Under the pieces are notes generated by a model. The model saw only the letters and a list, made by a program, of their open reading frames with translations, searched no databases and was not told where the DNA came from. Shown here piece after piece: positions 32,345 through 41,744 of a DNA stretch of 64,000 nucleotides (its first letter is position 1; every line of letters begins with the position of its first letter). Made by a program: the position numbers and the translations under genes. The stretch comes from Rubrivivax sp. (GTDB lineage Bacteria; Pseudomonadota; Gammaproteobacteria; Burkholderiales; Burkholderiaceae_C): NCBI GenBank assembly GCA_027491255.1, contig JAIXWM010000085.1, positions 91,194 through 155,193 of the forward strand, read 5' to 3'.

Positions 32345-33382
32345 GTGAAGCTCGGCAGCTTCCTGCGTTTCGTCGCGCCGTCGGCAGCGCTGATGCTGCT
32401 GCTGATGGCGCTGCCGCTCGTCGTGACCTTCTTCCTCTCGGTGCGCAACTGCGCGCTGAAGATGGAGACGGTCACGGTCGTGCAGTCCTCGCCCTTCGGG
32501 CAGCGCGAGGTGACGACGCAGCGGGCGGTGCTCGGCCCTGACGGACGCCCCGTCACCGAGTGCCGTTTCGTCGGCCTGGGCTACTTCCGCACCGTGCTCG
32601 GGCTGGGCGGCATCGATGCCGGCGCAGCCAGCGCGCCGCCCGAGGCCAGCGGCGCAGGCGGCGGCGGCGGCACGGCGGCGGCGCGCCCGCAGCGCTCCAC
32701 CGAGTTCATCGGCGCCCTGCGCTTCACGCTGCTGTACACGCTGGCGACCACACCCTTCATCCTGCTGATCGGCTTCGTGCTGGCGCTGGCCGTGAACCAT
32801 GTCGGCCGGCGCTGGCAGGGGCCCTACATCTCGGCCACGCTGCTGCCCTTCATCATCACGCCGGTGGTCGGCGCGCTGGCGATCAAGTGGCTGTTCCGCG
32901 ACAACGGGCTCGTGCCCCACCTGCTGTCGCAGTTCGGCATCTCGGTGTTCTGGATGGCGCAGGCCTGGTCGGCGCAACTGCTGATCATCCTGTACGGCAT
33001 CTGGCACGTCGTGCCCTTTGCCTTCATCGTGCTGTACGCCGGCCTGCAGTCGGTGCCGCAGGACAGCCTGGAGGCCGCGCGCATCGACGGCGCGAGCGCC
33101 TGGCAGCGCCTGGTCTACGTCACCGTACCCCACCTGGCCCCGCTGTTCGTCTTCATCACGCTGATCCACCTGATGGATGCCTATCGGGTGTTCGAGCCCG
33201 TGGTGGTGCTGACACAAGGCGCCTTCACCACCAGCGTGCAGGTGCTCACCTACTACACGCTGCTCGACGAGCAGAACCCCTACAAGGCCAGCGCGGCCGC
33301 GGTGCTCACCACGGCGGGCATCGCGGTGCTGCTGCTGCCGCTGCTCTTCAAGACCTGGAAAGAGTACCGTCGGGGAGACTGA
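32345..33382 (+). CDS. sugar ABC transporter permease (MalF type, second importer)
   Basis: 345 residues, GTG start. Six hydrophobic segments; EAA loop LEAARIDGASAWQRLVYVTV. A long insertion between the first and second helices (about residues 35-120), including a Gly/Ala-rich stretch, enlarges the periplasmic side, as in MalF. The stop is 4 bases before the next permease gene. Confidence 0.92.
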   Translation: MKLGSFLRFVAPSAALMLLLMALPLVVTFFLSVRNCALKMETVTVVQSSPFGQREVTTQRAVLGPDGRPVTECRFVGLGYFRTVLGLGGIDAGAASAPPEASGAGGGGGTAAARPQRSTEFIGALRFTLLYTLATTPFILLIGFVLALAVNHVGRRWQGPYISATLLPFIITPVVGALAIKWLFRDNGLVPHLLSQFGISVFWMAQAWSAQLLIILYGIWHVVPFAFIVLYAGLQSVPQDSLEAARIDGASAWQRLVYVTVPHLAPLFVFITLIHLMDAYRVFEPVVVLTQGAFTTSVQVLTYYTLLDEQNPYKASAAAVLTTAGIAVLLLPLLFKTWKEYRRGD

Positions 33383-33386
33383 AGCC

Positions 33387-34217
33387 GTGAAACGCCCCCA
33401 TCGCATGGGCATGGCCCTGCTGCACGTGGCGCTGCTGGTCTGGACGTTGCTGGCCTGCCTGCCCATCGTCTGGACGGCGGTGATCTCACTGCGCCAGTAC
33501 GTGGACGCCTTCTCGGTGCCGGTGCGCTGGCTCGCGCCGCTGACGCTGGAAAACTACACGCGGCTGTGGTTCGAGCAGGGGTTCCACCGCAACTTCCTGA
33601 ACACCGTCATCGTCACTGCGGGCACGGTGACGATCTCGCTGACGGTGGGCTGCCTGGCCGGCTACGCGCTGTCGCGCTACCGCGGCTCGCTCGGGTTCTG
33701 GCTGCTCATCATCGCGCTCGTCTTCCGCTCGCTGCCGCACTCCACGCTGCTGCCTTCGTTCTACGTCATGTTCGACGCCCTGGGCATCCGCAACGAGTAC
33801 CTGACGCTGATCGTCGTGCTGGTGGCGATCAACCAGCCGTTCACGATCTGGATGCTGCGCGCCTTCTTCGTCAACATCCCGCAGGAACTGGACGAGGCGG
33901 CGATGGTCGACGGCTGCACCCGCTTCCAGGCCTTCCGGCGCGTGATCATCCCGGTGATGTGGCCCGGCGTCGTGACCACCGGCCTGTTCAGCTTCCTGCT
34001 CGCCTACAACGACTTCCTGCTCAGTTCCTCGCTCGTCAACGCCGACAAGCTGACGATGCCGGCGGCGATCGCCAACGCGATCGCCGCCGAGAGCGAGGCC
34101 TTCCTGATGCAGGGCGTGGCCGGTGCCGTCAGCATCACGATCCCTCTCGTGATCCTGGTGCTGATCTTCCAGAAGCAGATCGTCTCGGGCCTCACGCAGG
34201 GGGCGGTCAAGGGCTGA
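33387..34217 (+). CDS. sugar ABC transporter permease (MalG type, second importer)
   Basis: 276 residues, GTG start, six membrane segments. The coupling loop is DEAAMVDGCTRFQAFRRVIIP, the MalG-type EAA motif. Completes the importer: ATPase, receptor, MalF-type and MalG-type subunits in one plus-strand run. Confidence 0.94.
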   Translation: MKRPHRMGMALLHVALLVWTLLACLPIVWTAVISLRQYVDAFSVPVRWLAPLTLENYTRLWFEQGFHRNFLNTVIVTAGTVTISLTVGCLAGYALSRYRGSLGFWLLIIALVFRSLPHSTLLPSFYVMFDALGIRNEYLTLIVVLVAINQPFTIWMLRAFFVNIPQELDEAAMVDGCTRFQAFRRVIIPVMWPGVVTTGLFSFLLAYNDFLLSSSLVNADKLTMPAAIANAIAAESEAFLMQGVAGAVSITIPLVILVLIFQKQIVSGLTQGAVKG

Positions 34218-34284
34218 GCGGCCAAGGCCCGGGCGCGCTCGGCACCGGCAGGCGTACCCCCCGCACTCAACACCCGCATCCGAT

Positions 34285-35340
34285 ATGACGAACTCTGTCG
34301 ACGAAGCGAACAAGGCTGCGCTGGCGCCGCTGCGCCGGGCCCAGTACCACGATGACGGCGACGCCGTGCGCGAGACCCTGCGCCAGGTGTTCCATGCCGA
34401 CGCCGTCGTGCGCCTGGCCAGCCCCTTCGAGGACCTGGAGGGTGCCGACGGCCTGTATGGGCAGGCCTGGATGCCGCTGCGCGAGGCCTTCCCGGACCTC
34501 GAGCGCCGCGACCTGATCGTGATCGCCGGCCAGACCGCGCAAGGCCACCACTGGGTGGGCTGCTGCGGCTTCCACATGGGCACCTTCGTGCGCCCCTGGC
34601 TCGACATCCCGCCCACGGGCCGGGTCGCGAGCCTGCGCTTCCACGAGTTCTACCGCTTCGTCGACGGCCGCGTGGCCGAGATGCAGGCGCTGTGGGACAT
34701 CCCCGAACTGATGCTGCAGTCCGGCGCCTGGCCGATGGCGCCGGCGCTCGGGCGGGAATGGCAGGTGCCCGGGCCCGCGACGCAGGACGGCCTGGCCACC
34801 GGCCCGGCCGACACTGCCCTCACCCGCCGCAGCCTGGACCGCGTGCAGCAGATGCTCGCCGGGCTGGCGCGCTACGCGCAGGGCGGGGTGGCGGCGATGG
34901 AACTCGAGCGCCACTGGCACCCGCGGTTCAACTGGTACGGTCCGTCCGGCATCGGCACCGGACGCGGCATCGCCGGGTTCCGCCACTGGCACCAGATCCC
35001 TTTCCTCGCCGGCATGCCCGACCGGCGCGGCAGCGGCGGCAAGGGCGAGTTCTTCGCCGAAGGCGCCTACGTGGCCGTGACCGGCTGGCCGAACATGCGC
35101 GCCACGATCAGCGGCGACGGCTGGATGGGCATCGCGCCCGGCGGGCAGGAAATCACGATGCGCAGCCTGGACTTCTGGCGCTGCGAGGACGACCTGATCC
35201 GAGAGAACTGGGTGCTGGTGGACCTGCTGCACGTCTACCGGCAGATCGGCGTGGACGTGCTGGCGCGCATGCGCGAGTTCAACAAGGCGCGCGATCCCCT
35301 GCGGTGGTTCCTCGGCGCCCCTGGCGGGGCGTCGGGATGA
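34285..35340 (+). CDS. tandem SnoaL/NTF2-like protein D
   Basis: 351 residues, two SnoaL-like domains, paralogue of protein A at 24125: it repeats [37 protein letters not shown] and YRQIGVDVLARMREF, and its first domain ends FVDGRVAEMQALWDIPELM. No signal peptide. It closes the cluster after the importer genes with a 67-base gap. Keeping two such similar two-domain proteins at opposite ends of the cluster suggests two related steps or a hetero-oligomer. Confidence 0.82.
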   Translation: MTNSVDEANKAALAPLRRAQYHDDGDAVRETLRQVFHADAVVRLASPFEDLEGADGLYGQAWMPLREAFPDLERRDLIVIAGQTAQGHHWVGCCGFHMGTFVRPWLDIPPTGRVASLRFHEFYRFVDGRVAEMQALWDIPELMLQSGAWPMAPALGREWQVPGPATQDGLATGPADTALTRRSLDRVQQMLAGLARYAQGGVAAMELERHWHPRFNWYGPSGIGTGRGIAGFRHWHQIPFLAGMPDRRGSGGKGEFFAEGAYVAVTGWPNMRATISGDGWMGIAPGGQEITMRSLDFWRCEDDLIRENWVLVDLLHVYRQIGVDVLARMREFNKARDPLRWFLGAPGGASG

Positions 35341-35493
35341 GCGCTCAGCCCTGATCGATCCTGGCGCAGCCTGGATTCGGCAGTTGGGCGTGCAGCGCTG
35401 TCACCGTTCTCTCGAGGCCGGTCGTGGCCGACGTCTCCCGACCCGACAAGCACTTGCTCGCGGAAGAAAGCGGTCTACTGTCGAATCTAGGGC

Positions 35494-35640
35494 TCAGTGG
35501 CCGGAACCCTGGCGCGAACGCTGCCAGTCCTGAGCCCAGGCATCAGAGCGCGCCTGGTCGCGCGCCCCCATCATCATCACCCAGGTGAAAAAGCCGGTCA
35601 CCATGGCCAGAGGGAGCAGGGCAAGCAGGACCTTGGTCAT
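35494..35640 (-). CDS. small single-pass membrane protein
   Basis: 48 residues. One hydrophobic segment (about 3-24, MTKVLLALLPLAMVTGFFTW begins it) followed by a charged, soluble tail (ARDQARSDAWAQDWQRSRQG). No family recognised. The coding look is modest, but a clean start and a helix with positively charged tail support a real small membrane protein. Confidence 0.45.
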   Translation of the reverse strand: MTKVLLALLPLAMVTGFFTWVMMMGARDQARSDAWAQDWQRSRQGSGH

Positions 35641-35711
35641 GACTGAAGCGTTCCTCGAAAGTGTGGACCGCCGCAGTGTCCTGGCATGGGCCGCTGGTCG
35701 CAGCAGGCCAC

Positions 35712-35756
35712 CTGAATGCCCTGAATGCCCTGAATGCCCTGAATGCCCTGAATTCC
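35712..35756. repeat. 9-bp tandem repeat (four perfect copies plus one variant)
   Basis: CTGAATGCC is repeated at 35712, 35721, 35730 and 35739, then CTGAATTCC at 35748. The array lies in the gap between the small membrane protein and the TPM-domain gene. It keeps reading frame in every direction, so overlapping frames stay open, but none looks like a gene. Possible protein-binding array or slippage tract. Confidence 0.85.
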
Positions 35757-35801
35757 CGGAAATCCCCGACACCCCGTACGCCCTTGGCGCTGGATGCCAG
35801 C

Positions 35802-36335
35802 TCAGCTCCCAAGGTGGGGCCGGTCCGGGAGCTCGTTCGGGTTCGCCTGCCCTGGCGCCAGAGGGTAGTGCTGCACCAGCAGCGCTTCCACCGCCTCGAC
35901 CGCGTGCATCAGCCCGGCCTCGAAGCGGCCGGCGCGGAAGCCCTCGCGCATGGCCGCGGCGATCTCGCCCCAGGCCTGCGCATCGACGTGGCGAGCGATG
36001 CCGCGGTCGGCCACGATCTCGATGGAGCGCTCGGCCAGCAGCAGGTAGATGAGCACGCCGTTGTTGGCCTCGGTGTCCCAGACCCGCAGCTTGCCGAACA
36101 TCGCCACCGCACGCTCGCGCGCCGTGGCGCGGCGCCAGAGGTAGCCCAGCGGCAGGCCCGGCTCGACGCAGATGCGGATCTCGCCACTGTGGCGGCGCTC
36201 GCTCGCGGCGATGCGTTGCTCGACGCGGGTCAAGGCCTGCGGGCCGAGCACGCGCTCGACGTCGGTCTCGTCCCAAGCGCGATGGCGCAGCAGGCGCCAC
36301 AGACGGCTGCCATTGTGGGCATTCGCTCGGTTCAT
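35802..36335 (-). CDS. TPM-domain protein
   Basis: 177 residues of the TPM fold: LTRVEQRIAASERRHSGEIRICV, VWDTEANNGVLIYLLLAERSIEIVADRGIA, and a helical end. The pattern EANNGVLIYL and the RGIA turn are family hallmarks. It has no obvious signal or membrane helix. It is downstream of and convergent in role with a YgcG-type TPM protein and a LemA protein, a very common trio in proteobacteria. Start at the ATG giving MNRANAHNG, 36 bases after the YgcG-type stop region. Confidence 0.85.
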   Translation of the reverse strand: MNRANAHNGSRLWRLLRHRAWDETDVERVLGPQALTRVEQRIAASERRHSGEIRICVEPGLPLGYLWRRATARERAVAMFGKLRVWDTEANNGVLIYLLLAERSIEIVADRGIARHVDAQAWGEIAAAMREGFRAGRFEAGLMHAVEAVEALLVQHYPLAPGQANPNELPDRPHLGS

Positions 36336-36382
36336 CGCCAGGTCCCGCCCGTGTCTCGTTGCGCCTGCTCGTTCATGACCAG

Positions 36383-37348
36383 TCACCAACTGCTGCCGGC
36401 GCCGCCACCACCGAAGTCGCCGCCACCGCCCGAGGAAAAACCACCGAAACCGCCGGATCCGCCCGAGCCGCCACCGGCGGACCAGCCCCCCGAGCCCGCG
36501 CTCCAGCCGCCGCCACGCGACCACGGCCCACCGCGTGCGCGCCCGACCCGGCGCGCCGCGGCACCCAGGCCGAACACCCCCACGAGCACCAGCGCGACCA
36601 CCCCGGCGGCCAGGCCGAGCAGCAGGCTGTGGGTGACCCAGCCCGCCAGGCCTGCGACCGCGCCGCCGGTGAACAGCGCGCCGAGCTTGCGCCCGAGCAC
36701 CCTGCTGAGCACCGCGGAAATCACCGGCACGGCCACGAAGAAGAAGATCAGCAGTTCCTCCAGTTGCGGTCCGCCGCGGCCTTCAGCGACGCGCGCGGGC
36801 TGCGGCAGGCCCTCGCCCCGGATGCGGGCGATCAAGGCGTCCACCCCGCGCTCGAGCCCGCCCGCGTAGTCCCCGGCCTTGAAGGCCGGGCTGATGACGT
36901 CGCGCGCGATCTGCCGCGCGGCGAGATCGGGCACCGAACCCTCCAGCGCCTTGGCCGGGGCGATCCACAGCCGCCGGTCGTCCTTGGCGACGACGATCAG
37001 CAGGCCGTCGCCCACCTCGCGCCGGCCGATCTTCCAGGTCTCGCCCACGCGTTGCGCGTAGGCAGCGATGTCCTCGGGCTGGGTCGTGGCCACGATCAGG
37101 ACCGCGATCTGCGGGCCGGCCTGAGCCTCGAAGGCGGCGAGGCGGGACTCCAGCGCAGCGCGCTGCGCTCCGTTGAGCGTGGAGGTCTGGTCGATCACGC
37201 GCGTGCTCAGCGCGGGCACGGGGCGCAGATCCTGCGCGTGTGCAACCCCGAAGCCGGTCAGCCCGGCCAGCAGCATGGCAAGCGCGAGCAGCACCGCGCG
37301 CGCCCACCCCGCCCGGGCGGGGAACGTGAAGACGCCGGCCGGACTCAT
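36383..37348 (-). CDS. YgcG-type TPM-domain membrane protein
   Basis: 321 residues. Signal peptide to about residue 38 (FGVAHA), TPM domain about 45-180 (LESRLAAFEAQAGPQIAVLIV, VGDGLLIVVAKDDRRLWIA), two or more membrane helices about 195-275, and a glycine- and serine-rich tail (SGGGGDFGGGGAGSSW). This is the usual architecture of the proteins encoded beside LemA. Role in envelope maintenance or membrane protein assembly is suspected for the family but not settled. Confidence 0.9.
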   Translation of the reverse strand: MSPAGVFTFPARAGWARAVLLALAMLLAGLTGFGVAHAQDLRPVPALSTRVIDQTSTLNGAQRAALESRLAAFEAQAGPQIAVLIVATTQPEDIAAYAQRVGETWKIGRREVGDGLLIVVAKDDRRLWIAPAKALEGSVPDLAARQIARDVISPAFKAGDYAGGLERGVDALIARIRGEGLPQPARVAEGRGGPQLEELLIFFFVAVPVISAVLSRVLGRKLGALFTGGAVAGLAGWVTHSLLLGLAAGVVALVLVGVFGLGAAARRVGRARGGPWSRGGGWSAGSGGWSAGGGSGGSGGFGGFSSGGGGDFGGGGAGSSW

Positions 37349-37375
37349 GTTCCAGGGCTCGCGCTGCCCGGCGAC

Positions 37376-38026
37376 TCAGCGCGAGGCCGCCGGCGCGGCG
37401 GGCGCCGCGCCCTTGTCGAAACTCACCGCCGGCGGCGCCGAGATCGCGGCCTCGTTCTGCACCGAGAAGCTGGGCTTGACCGCGTAGCCGAAGACCATGG
37501 CCGTCAGGTTGGACGGGAACTGGCGCGCGAGCACGTTGTACTCCTGCACCGCCTTGATGTAGCGGTTGCGCGCCACCGTGATGCGGTTCTCGGTGCCCTC
37601 GAGCTGCACCCGCAGGTCCTGGAAGGCCTGGTTGGCCTTCAGGTTGGGGTAGTTCTCGGTCACCATCAACAGCCGCGAGAGCGCGCCGCCGAGCTCGCCC
37701 TGCGCCTGCTGGAAGCGTGCGAAGGCCTGCGGATCGTTCAGCGTCTGGGGCGTGACCTGGATCGCCGTGGCGCGCGCACGGGCTTCGACCACGCGCGTCA
37801 GCGTCTCCTGCTCGAAGTTGGCCTCGCCCTTGACCGTGGCGACGATGTTGGGGATCAGATCGGCACGGCGCTGGTACTGGTTCAGCACCTCCGACCAGGC
37901 GGCCTTGGTCTGCTCGTCCAGGGTCTGGAACTGGTTGTAGCCGCAGCCCGACAGCAGCGCGGCGGCGGCCAACAGCAGGGAGGTCCCAAAGCGGGTGAGC
38001 AGACGGGCGGGCAGGGCAAAGGTCAT
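37376..38026 (-). CDS. LemA family protein
   Basis: 216 residues. N-terminal signal/anchor with lipoprotein-like LLSGC (cysteine about residue 28), then the LemA helical domain: YNQFQTLDEQTKAAWSEVLN, RRADLIPNIVATVKG, VTENYPNLKANQAF and ITVARNRYI. First gene of the LemA–YgcG–TPM minus-strand operon. Likely membrane-attached; function unknown. Confidence 0.93.
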   Translation of the reverse strand: MTFALPARLLTRFGTSLLLAAAALLSGCGYNQFQTLDEQTKAAWSEVLNQYQRRADLIPNIVATVKGEANFEQETLTRVVEARARATAIQVTPQTLNDPQAFARFQQAQGELGGALSRLLMVTENYPNLKANQAFQDLRVQLEGTENRITVARNRYIKAVQEYNVLARQFPSNLTAMVFGYAVKPSFSVQNEAAISAPPAVSFDKGAAPAAPAASR

Positions 38027-38101
38027 GGGGTGGGCCTTTCAGCGCGGTGCGCGGCAACGATCCGATCTTGACGGCATGCAGATGGGGGCAGCTGGGCGGA
38101 T

Positions 38102-39178
38102 TCAAGCCACCCCGAGGCAGACGCCCAGGCCACGCGCAGCGTCCAGCAATGGATGGTCGGGCGGCACCGGGCGTGAACGCCCGGCCACGTCGGCCAGCGG
38201 CACGCTGACGCAGCGGTCGGCCTGCAGCGCCACCATCACGCCGTGCCGGCCCTGCATTGCCAGCCTGGCCGCAGCGTGGCCGAAGCGCGTGGCGAGCACG
38301 CGGTCATACGCGGTGGGCGTGCCGCCGCGCTGGACGTGACCGAGCAGCGTGGTGCGCACCTCGGACCGCAGGTGCGGCTCGAGCAGCGCGCGCAGGCGCT
38401 CGCCCACGCCGCCCAGGCGCAAAGGGTCAGGGCTGCCGGCCACCGTGCGCGCCACCGTGCGCTGTCCACCGGCGGGCGCGCAGCCCTCGGCGATGCAGAT
38501 GAGCGTGCTGCCGTCGCAACCGGGCGCGGCGTCGGCCTCACGCTGGCCACAGAAGTCGAGCAGCCGCTGCGACTCATAGGGCAACTCAGGGATCAGGATC
38601 GCGTCGGCGCCGCCGGCGATCCCGCCCTCGAGCGCGATCCAGCCTGCGTAGCGCCCCATGGTCTCGACGATCATCACCCGGCCGTGGCTGCGCGCCGTCG
38701 TGCGCAACCGCCCGATCGCCTCGGCCACGATGGCCACCGCGCTGTCGAAGCCGAAGGTGCGCTCGGTCAGCGCGATGTCGTTGTCGATGGTCTTGGGCAC
38801 GCCGATCATCGGCAGACCCAGCGCATGCAGGCGCGCCGCGATGTCCATCGTGCCGTCACCGCCGATGGCCAGGACCGCGTCGAGGCCAGACGTGCGCGCG
38901 CAGGCGATCACCTCGGCCGAGACGTCGACCCCTCCGCGCGCAAAGTCGTGAAAGGGGTCGGCCCGGTTGTGCGTGCCGAGGATGGTGCCGCCCTGGTCGA
39001 GGATGTCATCGACATCAGCCGCCACCAGGGGCCGCAGCCGCCCGCGCATCAGTCCGAGGAAGCCGCGCTCGATGCCGGTGACGCGCGCCCCGGCGTGCAG
39101 CAACTCCAGCGTCGCCGCCCGGATGACCGCGTTCAGGCCCGGGCAGTCGCCCCCGCCGGTGAGGATGCCGATGTGCAT
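38102..39178 (-). CDS. 6-phosphofructokinase, group III type
   Basis: 358 residues. N-terminal ILTGGGDCPGLNAVIR, catalytic TIDNDI with the proton acceptor Asp, MGRYAGW and LGHVQRGG define a PfkA-family enzyme making fructose 1,6-bisphosphate. The phosphodonor residues are mixed: GGDGT has Gly109, as in ATP-dependent enzymes, while GVPKT has Lys129, as in pyrophosphate enzymes; the same pair occurs in Streptomyces ATP-dependent group III enzymes. Thus ATP use is more likely. Many Burkholderiales lack this enzyme and use Entner-Doudoroff routes. Confidence 0.9.
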   Translation of the reverse strand: MHIGILTGGGDCPGLNAVIRAATLELLHAGARVTGIERGFLGLMRGRLRPLVAADVDDILDQGGTILGTHNRADPFHDFARGGVDVSAEVIACARTSGLDAVLAIGGDGTMDIAARLHALGLPMIGVPKTIDNDIALTERTFGFDSAVAIVAEAIGRLRTTARSHGRVMIVETMGRYAGWIALEGGIAGGADAILIPELPYESQRLLDFCGQREADAAPGCDGSTLICIAEGCAPAGGQRTVARTVAGSPDPLRLGGVGERLRALLEPHLRSEVRTTLLGHVQRGGTPTAYDRVLATRFGHAAARLAMQGRHGVMVALQADRCVSVPLADVAGRSRPVPPDHPLLDAARGLGVCLGVA

Positions 39179-39500
39179 GCAGGCATTGTGGGGCCGGGGC
39201 TCGTGGCGTGGGATTGACCCTGCGCGTGCTGGGCCGCGTGTCGGGCGGTGACCTGGCTCAGACGCGGAGCGCTTTTCCGGCGTGCCCGAAGGGCGTACGG
39301 TGCCGCCCCGTATCGAGGCGAAAAACTGCAGCCATGACTCAAGATGTGGCGAAGATCTGAGTAAACGCGCCTGAGTGCTTGGGCGAGCCCGGCGGGCATG
39401 GGAGCCAGACGCTCAGCCTGCGCGGCTGGGTTGAGCAGCGCCCGGCTCGCGAGGAAACGTCAGTACCGCGGCTGATGCGGGTGGAGCTGCATCAAGACCG

Positions 39501-39531
39501 GGCTGACGCGACGTCGACCGCCGCGTCAGCC
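39501..39531. terminator. hairpin downstream of the molybdenum hydroxylase genes
   Basis: A perfect ten-base stem, GGCTGACGCG (39501-39510) with CGCGTCAGCC (39522-39531), starts 30 bases after the stop of the minus-strand large subunit gene. No T-run follows in that direction, so it is a possible but weak terminator. The rest of the 380-base gap (39179-39560) shows no gene I can support. Confidence 0.45.
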
Positions 39532-39560
39532 GGGCATACAGACCGCGCCCAAACCCTCGC

Positions 39561-41744
39561 TCACGCCCGCTTCAGCTGCGCCGCCTCGAACGGCAGTGCG
39601 CGCAGGCGCTTGCCGGTGGCGGCGAAGATCGCGTTCGCCACCGCCGCAGCGATGGGCGGAGTGCCCGGTTCGCCGATGCCACCCGGTGCTTCGGTGCTGG
39701 GCAGGATGTGCACCTCCACCCGCGGCATCTCGCTCATGCGCAGCATCGGGTAGTCGTGGAAGTTGCCCTGCTCGACGCGGCCGTCCTTGAAGGTGATCCT
39801 GCCGTACAGGGCGGCGGTCAGTCCGTAGACGATGGAGCCCTCGATCTGGCGCCGGATGATCTCGGGGTTGACGATCTGCCCGCAGTCCACCGCCGCGACG
39901 ACGCGGTGCACGCGCGGCGTGCCGTCGGCAGCCACCGAAACCTCGGCCACCTCGGCCACGTAGCTGCCGAAGGACTGCGACAGCGCGATGCCGCGGTGCA
40001 CACCGGCCGGCAGCGGGCTGCCCCAGCCGGCCTGCTGCGCCGCGGCCTCGAGCACCGCCTTGTAGCGCGGCTGCTGCCCGAGCAGGCTGCGGCGGAACTC
40101 GAACGGATCCTGCTTCGCCTCGGCCGCCATCTCGTCGATGAAGCTCTCGATGAAGAAGGTGTTCTGCGAATGGCCCACCGAGCGCCAGAACCAGACCTGC
40201 GGCCCGGGCTCGCGCCGGCCGTAGGCGAGCTTCTGGTGCGCGATCGCGTAAGGGTGGTCGGCGATGCCCTCCATCGCGAAGCTGTCCACGCCATTGGGCG
40301 GGATCTGCATGAAGCCCGAGGCCGCCATGATCGACGGCGAGCCCACGCCGGCGGTCAGCGCGACGGCCCGGCCCGCGGCGTCCAGCCCGCCTTCGAAGCG
40401 CACCACCGAGGCCGGCCGGTAGAAGCCCGCGGCCATGTCGTCCTCGCGGGTGTAGATCAGCTTGACGGGGACGCCGCTGATCTTGGACAGCAGCGTGGCG
40501 TCGATCACGAAGTCGGGCGCAAAACGCCGGCCGAAGCCGCCCCCCAGCATCATCGTGTGGATCTTCACCTTGGCCGGCTGCACCGAGGCCACCTGGCTCA
40601 GGATGCCCTGCGCCGGACCCTGGCTCTGCGTGCCGGCCCAGATCTCGACCTCGTCGCCGCGCACCCAGGCGGTGCAGTTCAGCGGCTCCATGCAGGCGTG
40701 GGCCAGGTAGGGCGCCTCGTAGGTAGCGCTGATGCGGCGCGCGGCCTGCGCGAGGGCGGCATCGCCCTGGCCGGCGCGGTGCGCGACCGCGCCGCCCGTG
40801 CCCGCGGCGGCCTCGGCGCCCTCGGTCAGCAGGCGGCTGACCTGGGGCGACGACAGCCCGCGCTTGTCACCGAGATCCCAGTCGACGACGAGCGCGTCGC
40901 GACCCTTGCGGGCCGCCCAGTAGCCGGTGGCCAGCACCGCCACGCCGCCGGGGATGGTGATCACGGCCTTGACGCCCTTGACGGCCTTGGCGGCGGCGTC
41001 GTCCACGCGCGCGGGCTTGGCGCCCGGCAGCGGCGCGCGTGCCATGACGGCCACCAGCATGCCCGGCACCTGGGCATCGATGCCGTACTTGGCGCTGCCG
41101 TCGACCTTGGCCGCGGTGTCCAGGCGCTTGAGCGGCTGGCCCATGATCCTGAAATCCTTGGGGTCCTTCAGCGTCACGCTCTTCGGTGGGGTCAGCCGAC
41201 CCGCAGGCTCGGCCAGCGCGCCATAGCCCAGGCGCTGGCGGCCATCCGGATGGATCACCTGGCCCTCGGCCGTGCGGCACTGCGCGGGCTCCACCTTCCA
41301 TTGTTGAGCGGCAGCGGCCACGAGCATCGCGCGCGCCGCGGCGCCGGCCTCGCGCACGACCGTCCAATGCCCGCGCACGGTGGTGGAGCCGCCCGTGGCC
41401 TGCATGCCGAAAGCCGGGTTGGCGTAGGCCTGGTCCACCGGCGCCTGTTCCACGCGCACCGTCTTCCAGTCGGCGTCGAGTTCCTCGGCCACCATCATCG
41501 GGATCGCGGTATGCACGCCCTGCCCCATCTCGGCCGAGCCGCAGACCACCGTGACGGTGCCGTCGGCAGCGATGCGCAGCCAGGCGTTGGGGGTGAACCG
41601 GGCCGCAGAGGGCGCGGTGCTCGCGGCAGTGGTGCCGGGCAGCATGAAACCCAGCGCCAGACCCGCACCGGCGCCCAGCACGAAGCGCCGGCGGCTGGTG
41701 CGACCGGCCCTGTTCAGCGTCTCCAGGAGTGCGCGCATGCTCAT
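39561..41744 (-). CDS. molybdopterin-binding aldehyde/isoquinoline-type hydroxylase large subunit
   Basis: 727-residue molybdenum-cofactor subunit of the xanthine oxidase family, IorB-like. A Tat signal ([15 protein letters not shown]) suggests export. Cofactor motifs: [23 protein letters not shown], and the catalytic glutamate in GIGEPGTPP. Its start overlaps the end of the 2Fe-2S subunit gene by four bases. There is no FAD subunit, so electrons probably go to a cytochrome or quinone. Substrate may be an aldehyde or N-heterocycle. Confidence 0.92.
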   Translation of the reverse strand: MSMRALLETLNRAGRTSRRRFVLGAGAGLALGFMLPGTTAASTAPSAARFTPNAWLRIAADGTVTVVCGSAEMGQGVHTAIPMMVAEELDADWKTVRVEQAPVDQAYANPAFGMQATGGSTTVRGHWTVVREAGAAARAMLVAAAAQQWKVEPAQCRTAEGQVIHPDGRQRLGYGALAEPAGRLTPPKSVTLKDPKDFRIMGQPLKRLDTAAKVDGSAKYGIDAQVPGMLVAVMARAPLPGAKPARVDDAAAKAVKGVKAVITIPGGVAVLATGYWAARKGRDALVVDWDLGDKRGLSSPQVSRLLTEGAEAAAGTGGAVAHRAGQGDAALAQAARRISATYEAPYLAHACMEPLNCTAWVRGDEVEIWAGTQSQGPAQGILSQVASVQPAKVKIHTMMLGGGFGRRFAPDFVIDATLLSKISGVPVKLIYTREDDMAAGFYRPASVVRFEGGLDAAGRAVALTAGVGSPSIMAASGFMQIPPNGVDSFAMEGIADHPYAIAHQKLAYGRREPGPQVWFWRSVGHSQNTFFIESFIDEMAAEAKQDPFEFRRSLLGQQPRYKAVLEAAAQQAGWGSPLPAGVHRGIALSQSFGSYVAEVAEVSVAADGTPRVHRVVAAVDCGQIVNPEIIRRQIEGSIVYGLTAALYGRITFKDGRVEQGNFHDYPMLRMSEMPRVEVHILPSTEAPGGIGEPGTPPIAAAVANAIFAATGKRLRALPFEAAQLKRA

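Noticed and set aside
35712..35756. CRISPR-like array
   Set aside because: The repeats are 9 bp with no spacers.
36339..38100. Large plus-strand open frame across the TPM and LemA genes
   Set aside because: It is the opposite strand of YgcG and LemA family genes; GC-rich DNA keeps it open and the product is low-complexity.
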